Shown here: positions 16,120-23,743 of the stretch, piece after piece
Layout of the letters: each line of letters begins with the position of its first letter
Numbering within the stretch: the first letter of the stretch is position 1
NCBI GenBank assembly: GCA_021129835.1
Contig: JAJOKM010000043.1
Span: 1 to 32,068 of the forward strand
Reading direction: 5' to 3'
From: Thermodesulfovibrionales bacterium
Lineage (GTDB): Bacteria > Nitrospirota > Thermodesulfovibrionia > Thermodesulfovibrionales > Dissulfurispiraceae
Length of the DNA stretch: 32,068 bases
Notes under the pieces: generated by a model
What the model was told of the DNA's origin: nothing
Seen by the model: the letters and a program-made list of their open reading frames with translations, nothing else
Database searches by the model: none
Program-made: the position numbers and the translations under genes

Positions 16120-16205
16120 GGGCAGGATGCTTGGTTAGATCACGGATTATAACTTTTTCCTCCTTAAATACCTAATTCCTTCTTACATATGGAACGCCAG
16201 GCACG

Positions 16206-17594
16206 ATGAATAAATACGATATTATCATAGTTGGCGCCGGACCAGCCGGGATCTTCTCTGCGATGGAGCTTATTGCGAATGCTCCCGAGCTGAGGATTTT
16301 ACTTATCGAAAAAGGAAAAGACATCGGCACTCGCCAGTGTCCTATGGATTCAGATGGCAGAGTCTGTAGATTATGTCCTGAATGTGCTATTGTGAGTGGA
16401 TGGGGCGGAGCCGGAGCCTTTAGTGATGGGAAGCTTAATCTCTCTTCTGAGATAGGGGGATTTCTTTTAAAGTATGTAGATACGGTAACACTCCACTCTT
16501 TAATAGACTATGTGGATAGTATGTATGTAAAGTATGGCGCCCCCCATAACCTGTATGGCGGTGACGAAAGAGAAGCTGCAAGGATAAAGGATATTGCATC
16601 AAAGAATGATATCATGTTCATACCCTCAAGAATAAGACATATTGGCACGGGCAGGTGCAAAGATGTGCTCGAAAAAATGAGGGAGGCTACTGCCGAAATG
16701 GTCTCGATAATGTTTGAAACAGGTGTTCAGAGAATCATCGTAGAAAAGAAAAAGGCCATGGGCGTAAAACTAAAGAATGGGCAGGAGATATATGCTAACT
16801 ATGTAATCCTTGCCTCAGGGCGGGCAGCATCAAAGTGGCTCGAAACGGAATTTAAAAGACTCAAACTCACCATTTTAAAAAACCCTGTGGATATAGGCGT
16901 GAGGGTAGAGTTGCCTGCATCTATCCTTGAATCCCTGACGAGCGTTGTCTATGAACCAAAGATGATATTTTATTCGAAGAGATTTGACGACAAGGTCAGG
17001 ACATTTTGTGTTAACCCTTATGGGAAAGTGGTGAAAGAGTATCTGAAAGGCATGTGGACCGTAAACGGCCATAGCTATGCAGAAAAAAAGACAGACAATA
17101 CCAATTTTGCAATCCTCGTAAGCACCTTCTTTACAGAGCCTTTCAGTGAACCAATATCATACGGCACTTATATATCAAGACTTGCCAATCTTATCGGAAA
17201 TGGTGTAATTGTCCAGAGACTTGGAGATATTATGAACGGGAGACGCTCTACGGCTGAACGAATATCGAAGGGGATTGTAGAGCCAACCCTGAAAGATGCC
17301 ACACCGGGCGACCTCAGCTTTGTTCTTCCATATCGCTACCTTTTTAATATTTTAGAAATGCTTGCCGCACTGGATAAGATCGCACCAGGTGTGAATTCAA
17401 GGCATACACTCATTTATGGTGTGGAGGTAAAATTTTATTCTATACGGGTTAATCTGACAGATAGTTTCGAAACAGAGATAAAAGACCTCTTCACAATCGG
17501 CGATGGAGCTGGTGTCAGCCGGGGACTTATACAGGCCTCTGTCTCTGGGGTAATAACAGCAAGGGAGATATTAAGGAGATATGGAAGACTTTAA
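16206..17594 (+). CDS. FAD-dependent dehydrogenase of the COG2509 type
   Basis: The 462-residue protein starts with the dinucleotide-binding motif IIVGAGPAGIFSAMELI. It then has a cysteine-rich stretch, CPMDSDGRVCRLCPECAIV, followed by SGWGGAGAFSDGKLNL, the hallmark of COG2509 uncharacterised flavoproteins. A C-terminal FAD-binding segment (LFTIGDGAGVSRGLIQAS) closes the fold. No transmembrane helix or signal peptide is visible, so it should be cytosolic. The reaction is unknown. The four cysteines could bind metal or act in redox chemistry; that is speculation. The last 14 bases overlap pcm, indicating co-translation, and surE lies 86 bases upstream. Confidence 0.88.
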   Translation: MNKYDIIIVGAGPAGIFSAMELIANAPELRILLIEKGKDIGTRQCPMDSDGRVCRLCPECAIVSGWGGAGAFSDGKLNLSSEIGGFLLKYVDTVTLHSLIDYVDSMYVKYGAPHNLYGGDEREAARIKDIASKNDIMFIPSRIRHIGTGRCKDVLEKMREATAEMVSIMFETGVQRIIVEKKKAMGVKLKNGQEIYANYVILASGRAASKWLETEFKRLKLTILKNPVDIGVRVELPASILESLTSVVYEPKMIFYSKRFDDKVRTFCVNPYGKVVKEYLKGMWTVNGHSYAEKKTDNTNFAILVSTFFTEPFSEPISYGTYISRLANLIGNGVIVQRLGDIMNGRRSTAERISKGIVEPTLKDATPGDLSFVLPYRYLFNILEMLAALDKIAPGVNSRHTLIYGVEVKFYSIRVNLTDSFETEIKDLFTIGDGAGVSRGLIQASVSGVITAREILRRYGRL

Positions 17595-18225
17595 AGTAAT
17601 CAGAGACTCAATGGTTAAAACACAGCTTATTCCAAGGGGAATAAAAGACGAGGGCGTCCTCGATGCTATGAAAAAGGTTCCACGCCACCTCTTTGTGCCA
17701 GAATCCAGCCGGCATAATGCTTACGAAGATATGGCATTATCTATAGGTGAAGGGCAGACCATATCCCAGCCGTATATGGCTGCAGTAATGACAGAGCTTT
17801 TGGAATTAAAAGGTGATGAGAGGATTCTGGAGATTGGAGCGGGTTCCGGTTATCAAGCAGCAATATTGGCTGAACTGGCAAAAAAGGTTTATACCATAGA
17901 GAGGATAACATCCCTTGCAGATGGAGCCTTGAAGCTACTGGCAAGCCTTGGATATGAGAATATTCAGGTAGTAGTTTGTGACGGGACAAAAGGTCTGAGT
18001 GACAAAGCACCATTTGATAGAATTTTAGTTACGGCTGCTGCACCTGAAATCCCTGAACCCCTTGTAAGTCAGTTGAACGAAGGCGGAATTATAGTTGCAC
18101 CAGTTGGAGAAAGGTTTTCGCAGGTATTGATTAAAGGGAAAAAAGAAAAAGGTCTCCTTGTTAAAGAGCAACACACTTCATGCGTCTTTGTCCCTCTTAT
18201 TGGCGAATACGGTTTGAAAGGATAA
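17581..18225 (+). CDS. pcm: Protein-L-isoaspartate O-methyltransferase
   Basis: The 214-residue enzyme methylates isoaspartyl residues in aged proteins, starting their repair. It shows the SAM-binding motif ILEIGAGSGYQAAILAEL, the PIMT-specific VPRHLFVP and GEGQTISQPYMAAVMTELL, and the later DRILVTAAAPEIPEPL. The length is typical. The ATG at 17581 follows AAGGAG closely and lies inside the preceding gene, a 14-bp overlap in a different frame that suggests translational coupling. With surE it forms a repair/stress cluster as in many Gram-negative bacteria. Confidence 0.96.
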   Translation: MEDFKVIRDSMVKTQLIPRGIKDEGVLDAMKKVPRHLFVPESSRHNAYEDMALSIGEGQTISQPYMAAVMTELLELKGDERILEIGAGSGYQAAILAELAKKVYTIERITSLADGALKLLASLGYENIQVVVCDGTKGLSDKAPFDRILVTAAAPEIPEPLVSQLNEGGIIVAPVGERFSQVLIKGKKEKGLLVKEQHTSCVFVPLIGEYGLKG

Positions 18226-18282
18226 CTGCAAGACAATGGACCCCAAAATTTGGACAGCATGCTAAATTACAGTTGAGGTTCA

Positions 18283-19248
18283 ATGACAGTATCTGTTGTA
18301 ATTCCGTTATATAACGAGGAAGAAAATATTGAGATGCTACATGAGAGGCTGAAAGATGTCCTCAATAGTCTCGATACAGGGCATGAAATAATTTATGTGG
18401 ATGATGGCAGTACAGACAGGACATTAGAGTTTCTCGAGGGCATACAAAAAAGAGAGAAAGATGTCATGGTTCTCAGCTTGAGGAGAAATTTCGGACAGCC
18501 CGCCGCCTTTGCAGCGGGCTTTGATTTTGCAAGGGGAGATGTTATTGTAACAATGGATGGGGATCTCCAGAATGATCCTGCAGATATTCCTCGACTCCTT
18601 GAGATGGCAAAGGAGTACGATCTTGTTAGCGGATGGAGGAAAAAGCGGAAAGACAATCTTTTCACAAGAAGGATCCCTTCATCGATAGCCAATTGGCTTA
18701 TAAGTACAGTTACCGGTGTCAGGCTTCGTGACTATGGGTGTTCTTTGAAGGCTTACAGGAGAGATGTGATTAAAAATCTGAGACTCTACGGCGAAATGCA
18801 TAGATTTGTTCCAGCGATAGCCAGCTGGTACGGAGTGAGTATTGCAGAGGTAGAAACCACGTACCATCCAAGGCTCAGAGGCAAATCCAAACATAGTATC
18901 TCAAAGACTATAAGGATATTGCTTGACCTTATGACCGTTAAATTCCTGCAGAGTTTTTCTCTAAGACCGATGCGATTTTTTGCCACTATAGGAATGCTCT
19001 CGGGCCTTTCTGGTATAGGCATATTTATTTATCTTATTGCTGAAAACATACTGAGAGGCACCAATATTGGCGACAATCCTCTTTTCCTTTTGGGTATATT
19101 GTTGCCAATAGCAGGCGTTCAGTTTATTGGCATGGGACTTCTTGGGGAGATGATCGTAAGGGCACATCAGGAGGGGCAGAAAAGGCCTATATACGCGATA
19201 AAGAAGATTCTTGGCCCTGGTGGCAAGAGAAGCAGAGATGAAAAATAA
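18283..19248 (+). CDS. Family 2 glycosyltransferase with two C-terminal membrane helices
   Basis: The 321-residue protein is a GT-A fold glycosyltransferase: VVIPLYNEEENIEMLHERL, IIYVDDGSTDRT, then the metal-binding DGDLQNDPADIP. RDYGCSLKAYRRDVI and a HPRLRGKSKHS segment are typical of the dolichol-phosphate mannosyltransferase/GtrB/ArnC group. Two hydrophobic helices (about residues 233-255 and 267-291) anchor it. Such enzymes transfer a sugar to undecaprenyl phosphate for envelope glycan modification; the donor here cannot be deduced. An AGG precedes the ATG. It begins 57 bases after pcm. Confidence 0.92.
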   Translation: MTVSVVIPLYNEEENIEMLHERLKDVLNSLDTGHEIIYVDDGSTDRTLEFLEGIQKREKDVMVLSLRRNFGQPAAFAAGFDFARGDVIVTMDGDLQNDPADIPRLLEMAKEYDLVSGWRKKRKDNLFTRRIPSSIANWLISTVTGVRLRDYGCSLKAYRRDVIKNLRLYGEMHRFVPAIASWYGVSIAEVETTYHPRLRGKSKHSISKTIRILLDLMTVKFLQSFSLRPMRFFATIGMLSGLSGIGIFIYLIAENILRGTNIGDNPLFLLGILLPIAGVQFIGMGLLGEMIVRAHQEGQKRPIYAIKKILGPGGKRSRDEK

Positions 19249-19326
19249 AAGTCTTTTTTGACAGGGTTCGAGGATCCAATCAAACTCTTAAACATTTCAC
19301 TCGAATCCTTGACCCCTTACAGATTA

Positions 19327-21216
19327 ATGCATAAAGAGCAAGACTGCTATGACGTGATTGTTATCGGTGCGGGGCATGCCGGGTGTGAGGCAGCCCTCTG
19401 CACTGCCCGATCAGGATTGAATACCTGCATCTTTACGACCAACCTCGATACTATTGCTCAGCTTTCGTGTAATCCCGCCATCGGAGGGCTCGCCAAGGGT
19501 CATATTGTCCGTGAGATAGACGCCCTTGGCGGCGAGATGGCGAAGATTACGGACCGCTCAGGCATTCAGTTTAGGATGTTGAACCTTTCAAGGGGACCGG
19601 CCGTCTGGTCCTTAAGGGCACAGGTTGACAGGGTTTTATACAGGCTAAATATGGCGCAATGCCTTGAAAGGCAGAAAAATCTGACAATAAGGCAGGATAT
19701 AGTCGAAGAGATAGTGGTCGAAGGTGGAAAGGTCAAGGGTGTTGTCACATCGTTGGGGACTTTTAGTGCATCAAAGGCGATAATAGTCACTACCGGCACA
19801 TTTCTGAAAGGGTTGATACATATAGGCCTTGCCAATTTTCAGGCTGGCAGGGCGGGTGAGTTTCCTTCAATAGGGCTATCTGATTCCTTAAGGAAACTGG
19901 GGCTTAAGTTGGGGAGACTAAAGACAGGCACGCCACCGAGACTTGACGCGAAAACTATTGATTTTTCAAAGACTACGCCCCAGCATGGCGACGACCCACC
20001 TCCGCCGTTTTCTTACTCCACAGAAGAGATAACAAATCCGCAGATACCTTGTTATATTACATATACAAACAAAAAGACGCACAACATAATCATGGAAGGT
20101 CTTGACAGGTCGCCACTTTACGGTGGAAGAATAAAAGGAATTGGTCCGCGATATTGCCCTTCCATAGAAGATAAAGTCGTCAGGTTTAGCGATAAGGAGA
20201 GACATCAGATTTCTTTAGAGCCCGAAGGACTCGAAACGATAGAGTATTATGCCAATGGGATATCTACAAGCCTGCCATACGATGTCCAGATAAGGCTTGT
20301 CCGGAGCATTGAAGGACTTGAGGACGCCAATATTATGCGACCTGCATATGCTATCGAATATGACTTCGTATATCCAACACAACTAAGACATAGTCTCGAA
20401 ATTAAGGGTATAGATGGTCTGTTCCTTGCTGGGCAAATTAATGGGACATCAGGCTACGAAGAGGCCTCCGCACAAGGACTAATGGCGGGCATAAATGTCG
20501 TCTTAAAGTTACGTGACAAGGACCCCCTCGTCATCAGACGGGATGAGGCATATATTGGTGTCTTAATAGATGACCTTGTCACAAAAGGGACAGCTGAACC
20601 ATACAGGATGTTTACTTCGAGGGCAGAATACAGATTACTTCTGAGGCATGACAATGCAGATTTCAGGCTAATGGAGAAGGGACATAAAATCGGCCTTGTA
20701 TCTGATGCCGCCTATGAAAAGGTTAAAGAGAAAAAAAGGATGATGAACGAGGAGATCAAAAGGCTTAAGGGTGTGCGAGTTAAGCCATCTGATAAAATCA
20801 ATGAGGCCCTTTCTACTATCGGGACATCGCCCATAAGAGAAGAGGCATCTCTGGAGAACCTTTTAAGGAGACCAGAGATTAAATATGGTTTTATAAGGCG
20901 ATTTTCCCCGTCTCCATATGGTTTAACATCTGAAGTAGAGGGCATTGTCGAAATTAATGTTAAGTACAACGGCTATATCGAGAGGCAGGTTAAGATGGCA
21001 GACAGATTGAAGAAGCTGGAATCTAAAAAGATACCGCTCGATTTTGATTATAGATCAATCCAGGGGTTGTCTAAAGAGGTCGTTGAGAAACTATTAGAAA
21101 TACAGCCAGAGACTATTGGTCAGGCAGGCAGGATGCCAGGCATTACTCCTGCGGCAATATCCATAATATTGGTTGCGGTCGAAAGATATTGGAGACAGAT
21201 AAAAAGCCCCTGTTAA
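19327..21216 (+). CDS. mnmG: tRNA uridine-5-carboxymethylaminomethyl modification enzyme MnmG (GidA)
   Basis: From the ATG at 19327 the protein is 629 residues, the usual MnmG length. It has the FAD motif IVIGAGHAGCEAAL, NPAIGGLAKGHIVREIDALGG, TGTFLKGLIHIG, GRLKTGTPPRLD and the signature GLFLAGQINGTSGYEEA. The C-terminal helical domain interacts with MnmE and tRNA. With MnmE it installs cmnm5U at the wobble position of certain tRNAs. An in-frame TTG at 19258 would add 23 non-family residues and is rejected. No strong Shine-Dalgarno sequence is visible before 19327. MnmE is not in the window. Confidence 0.96.
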   Translation: MHKEQDCYDVIVIGAGHAGCEAALCTARSGLNTCIFTTNLDTIAQLSCNPAIGGLAKGHIVREIDALGGEMAKITDRSGIQFRMLNLSRGPAVWSLRAQVDRVLYRLNMAQCLERQKNLTIRQDIVEEIVVEGGKVKGVVTSLGTFSASKAIIVTTGTFLKGLIHIGLANFQAGRAGEFPSIGLSDSLRKLGLKLGRLKTGTPPRLDAKTIDFSKTTPQHGDDPPPPFSYSTEEITNPQIPCYITYTNKKTHNIIMEGLDRSPLYGGRIKGIGPRYCPSIEDKVVRFSDKERHQISLEPEGLETIEYYANGISTSLPYDVQIRLVRSIEGLEDANIMRPAYAIEYDFVYPTQLRHSLEIKGIDGLFLAGQINGTSGYEEASAQGLMAGINVVLKLRDKDPLVIRRDEAYIGVLIDDLVTKGTAEPYRMFTSRAEYRLLLRHDNADFRLMEKGHKIGLVSDAAYEKVKEKKRMMNEEIKRLKGVRVKPSDKINEALSTIGTSPIREEASLENLLRRPEIKYGFIRRFSPSPYGLTSEVEGIVEINVKYNGYIERQVKMADRLKKLESKKIPLDFDYRSIQGLSKEVVEKLLEIQPETIGQAGRMPGITPAAISIILVAVERYWRQIKSPC

Positions 21217-21227
21217 GCAAGCAAGGT

Positions 21228-21326
21228 ATGAGTTAATGGGTTAAAGGCAGTTTCCAGTTACCCGTTGACAGTCTCCAATTTCTAATTTCTAATTTCTAAG
21301 GTATATGCGAACCTTGAACCTTGAGT
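21228..21326. repeat. Heptad-unit repeat after mnmG
   Basis: AATTTCT occurs three times in tandem (21278-21298). It is flanked by degenerate 7-base units such as TCCAGTT and by GAACCTT twice near 21309-21322. Unlike the other loci, a clear opposing arm is not visible. It lies between the convergent mnmG and HMA-like genes, so it may also affect their 3' ends. Confidence 0.6.
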
Positions 21327-21327
21327 T

Positions 21328-21702
21328 TTATATCAGAAGTGTTAGTATCGCTAAAGGAGAGCCCTTCAACGCATTTTCTACAAAGGATCCTAAAACAGCC
21401 CTGCCAACTATCTGCCCTGCCTCTAAGGCAGCCTTCTGCAGATACTCATCTTGTGTCATAGCTCGAGATGCATCAAAATAGCCTCTTCTCTCTAAAACAG
21501 CGACAATGTCATTCTGTTTTACTGCCTTGGGGTTGTAGTTCACAAGAAGGCTACCAGTAATAAGATTTATATCTGTAGTAGCAATCCCTTCTATCGTGCT
21601 CAACGCCATCTTTAGCTCATCGACGGCGATTGCATTATTTTTTATAGCAGGGCTCTTTACTCTCAGCCTTCCTGGGACATTATGAATATAATAGCTCATC
21701 AT
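21328..21702 (-). CDS. Small HMA-like domain protein
   Basis: The 124-residue product begins MMSYYIHNVPGRLRVKSPAI. It follows the beta-alpha-beta layout of HMA_2-type domains (residues about 3-70, with IEGIATTDINLITGSLLVNY). The CxxC metal motif of classical heavy-metal domains is absent. The C-terminal third (GQIVGRAVLGSFVENALKGSPLAILTLLI in two halves) is amphipathic to hydrophobic and could contact a membrane. Related proteins occur singly or in front of P-type ATPases; no ATPase is present here. I start at 21702, because the frame beyond that reads into the TTGAGTT repeat; MM allows 21699 too. The function is unknown. Confidence 0.7.
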   Translation of the reverse strand: MMSYYIHNVPGRLRVKSPAIKNNAIAVDELKMALSTIEGIATTDINLITGSLLVNYNPKAVKQNDIVAVLERRGYFDASRAMTQDEYLQKAALEAGQIVGRAVLGSFVENALKGSPLAILTLLI

Positions 21703-21703
21703 C

Positions 21704-21764
21704 TTAAGTTTTGAGTTATAAGTGTTGAGTTTTGAGTTAACATCCAAAACTCAACACTCAACTA
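21704..21764. repeat. Heptad hairpin upstream of the HMA-like gene
   Basis: AGTGTTGAGTTTTG (21721-21734) pairs perfectly with CAAAACTCAACACT (21745-21758) around a 10-base loop. The arms show period 7 (TTTTGAG, TGTTGAG). The hairpin fills most of the gap between the HMA-like start and the zinc-ribbon gene stop. Confidence 0.78.
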
Positions 21765-21773
21765 TGCCTAATT

Positions 21774-21800
21774 AGACATCCTGAATTTTATAGGATGTCT
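21774..21800 (-). terminator. Hairpin at the 3' end of the zinc-ribbon gene
   Basis: AGACATCCT (21774-21782) and AGGATGTCT (21792-21800) form a 9-bp stem overlapping the stop codon of the minus-strand zinc-ribbon gene. A following U-run is lacking, so it is only a possible terminator. Confidence 0.4.
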
Positions 21801-22081
21801 CTCTTTGCTTTCCTGTATGTTTTACATTTTGGATAGTCAGAACATCTGAACCTCAAAGCTATATCTTCTCTTTTATAAAGGTTCATTGACTTTCCACATT
21901 CAGGACAAGTAGGTCTGTCCTTAATGCCAAGTCTCTTAGCGCCGACGGCAAATTGTCTCCCACACAAAAGGCATAGAAAGCGTTGTCTTCCTGTCTTTGA
22001 CTTCCCGTATTTGTAAAAAACATCTAAACCGCAAGTTGGACATTTAATTGCAGCATCGTTTAATACTCGCAACACTGTCAT
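21788..22081 (-). CDS. Small protein with two zinc ribbons
   Basis: The 97-residue protein has CPTC (residues 14-17) paired with CLLC (37-40), in the context GRQRFLCLLCGRQF seen in transposase-type (InsA-like) zinc ribbons. A second unit, CPEC...RCSDYPKC, resembles the C-terminal ribbons of type IA topoisomerase. No catalytic domain is attached. It is probably a small DNA- or RNA-binding protein, perhaps a regulator; the role is unknown. The ATG lacks a good Shine-Dalgarno sequence. It is separated from the M23 gene by 129 bases and points the same way as the HMA-like gene. Confidence 0.72.
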   Translation of the reverse strand: MTVLRVLNDAAIKCPTCGLDVFYKYGKSKTGRQRFLCLLCGRQFAVGAKRLGIKDRPTCPECGKSMNLYKREDIALRFRCSDYPKCKTYRKAKRDIL

Positions 22082-22169
22082 ATAGTAATTATAACTCTTT
22101 AATTGTTACACCTTTATGACAGTTGTGTTAAATTTCTGTTGCAATTTTCTGTAGGCGTGGAATTCCGGT

Positions 22170-22194
22170 GTCCACAGGCTTCCAGCCTGTGGAC
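22170..22194. terminator. Strong hairpin between M23 gene and zinc-ribbon gene
   Basis: GTCCACAGGCT (22170-22180) and AGCCTGTGGAC (22184-22194) form a perfect 11-bp stem with a three-base loop, 16 bases past the M23 stop codon. No U-tract follows on the minus strand, so it could be a terminator, an mRNA-stabilising structure or a dispersed palindromic repeat. Confidence 0.5.
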
Positions 22195-22210
22195 AATATG
22201 GTTTGGCGGA

Positions 22211-23563
22211 TCATTGATTATCGGGAAGATGTGCCACTTTATCAGCTCTCAAAGGTAAATATACTAATTTGCTGCTGGTAAGCCCCTCAAGGGCATTAAT
22301 ATAAGTCAACTGCCTCTCTTTGACGCGATTGAAGTCTGACATGTAATCTGGCCTTACTGATTCGGCTGCCGGAAAATCTAGGGTCAAAAAGTTTACCGGC
22401 CTTCCCCATTGGCGGACCCCAAAACTCAGATGAGGCCCAGTAGAAAGACCTGTAGAACCAACATATCCTATTATCTGTCCCTGCTCTACCCTGACGCCCT
22501 TCCGTATACCCTTCCCATAGCGAGATAGATGCCCATAAGTGGTAGTAAATTCACGGCTATGGCGTATTTCGACAAAGTGTCCATAGTCTCCTCTCCAACC
22601 AGCATGAGTGACTACTCCATCGCCTACTGCCATTATAGGTGTGCCTGTAGGGGCAGCAAAATCGGTGGCGGGGTGTGGACGATAAATCCCCAAAACAGGA
22701 TGAAACCTCCGAGGAGAAAAGTGGGAGCTAATGCGGTAATAATTTAATGGGGAGCGCAAAAACTTTTTCTTTAAAGACTCACCCTGCGGAGTGTAATAAC
22801 CCTTACTTCCCGCTGGGCATTCAAAGAAGATAGCCGTGTAAGTCCTTTCGCCTCTCTGATATTGGGCAGATAATATTCGCCCTTGCCTAATTGGTATATC
22901 ATCTTTATAGTATCGCTCCCAGACTATCGTGAAGATATCTCCAGGGCGAGTCTCACTAAAAAAGTCTATCTGCCATGCAAAGATATTAGCAAATCGCACA
23001 ACCATTTCAGGAGCTAAATTCTCTCTCTTCATAGCTTTATATAAGGAACTCTCGATTTCACCTCTTATCCCAACCATATGTTTATCTAAGGAGACCTCTT
23101 GCTTTGAGGCTACTAATTCTCCGTCTTCTGATTTCTCGACCAGATAAATCTGCGTGAGAGAAACCTGGTATTTGAAACTCTTGAAATCGCCGCATCCATA
23201 AAAGGTGATTTCATACTTATCTCCTGGGCGACCCCTTTTAAGATTAAACACAGACCGCATCGATTCTTCTAAGGCAAGAATTTTGCTCGACGGTATGCCG
23301 TTTCTTCTTAGAGAAACATAGAGAGGTTCGCCCGCCCTTATCTCCCCTTTTATTACCCTTGTGGGAAGAGAGAGTTTTGGTAGTTGTTGCTCCACCTCAT
23401 CACTCGATAGCTTTTCTGCCAATACTTCCTTTACAGATGCCGTCTCTGCCGGCAGATGGGCAGGAGGTACCGTTTCTGATCTGAAGGCAAAAAGTCCTAC
23501 AATAATTAGTAAACTCATGACACAAGCTAGAAGAAACCACTTCTGATATTTTTTACTTTTCAT
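22211..23563 (-). CDS. M23 (LytM-type) peptidoglycan metallopeptidase, MepM-like, variant zinc site
   Basis: The 450-residue protein has an N-terminal membrane anchor (residues 9-26). A middle region of about 250 residues resembles the MepM/OapA-type domain that precedes LytM. A LytM domain follows at about 288-395. His297 and Asp301 (HPATD) are zinc ligands, and His345 (YGHLS) is catalytic. The final HxH motif reads GPHLS: His378 is kept but the expected ligand His is Ser380. Enzymes of this group cut peptide crosslinks to admit new strands during growth; the Ser may mean altered or lost activity, as in EnvC-type activators. A heptad hairpin lies just upstream. Confidence 0.9.
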   Translation of the reverse strand: MKSKKYQKWFLLACVMSLLIIVGLFAFRSETVPPAHLPAETASVKEVLAEKLSSDEVEQQLPKLSLPTRVIKGEIRAGEPLYVSLRRNGIPSSKILALEESMRSVFNLKRGRPGDKYEITFYGCGDFKSFKYQVSLTQIYLVEKSEDGELVASKQEVSLDKHMVGIRGEIESSLYKAMKRENLAPEMVVRFANIFAWQIDFFSETRPGDIFTIVWERYYKDDIPIRQGRILSAQYQRGERTYTAIFFECPAGSKGYYTPQGESLKKKFLRSPLNYYRISSHFSPRRFHPVLGIYRPHPATDFAAPTGTPIMAVGDGVVTHAGWRGDYGHFVEIRHSREFTTTYGHLSRYGKGIRKGVRVEQGQIIGYVGSTGLSTGPHLSFGVRQWGRPVNFLTLDFPAAESVRPDYMSDFNRVKERQLTYINALEGLTSSKLVYLPLRADKVAHLPDNQ

Positions 23564-23588
23564 CCATCTCCTCCTGGTATAATCCTCT

Positions 23589-23737
23589 GTAACTACTCAG
23601 GTTCAAGGTTCAAGGTTCACGACAAAAAAGGTTCCACGTTCACAGTTCACAGTTTACGTTAACTGATAACTGGCAACTGATAACTATCCTTTATAACCTC
23701 GAACCTCGAACCTCGAACCTTGAACCTGAGTAGTTAC
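23589..23737. repeat. Long heptad hairpin with 23-bp perfect ends
   Basis: The outer 23 bases at 23589-23611 and 23715-23737 are perfect inverted repeats, beginning GTAACTACTCAGG. Inside are 7-base units (AAGGTTC on the left, CGAACCT three times on the right). The 50-base segment 23649-23698 is identical to 7797-7846. It lies between the M23 start and the cobA/hemD stop, so it is upstream of the M23 gene and downstream of the haem operon. Confidence 0.85.
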
Positions 23738-23743
23738 CTCTAT

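Noticed and set aside
19258..19326. TTG start for mnmG
   Set aside because: It adds 23 residues without family similarity; ATG 19327 gives the standard 629-residue protein.
21703..21747. Longer HMA-like frame
   Set aside because: The added residues come from the TTGAGTT heptad hairpin.
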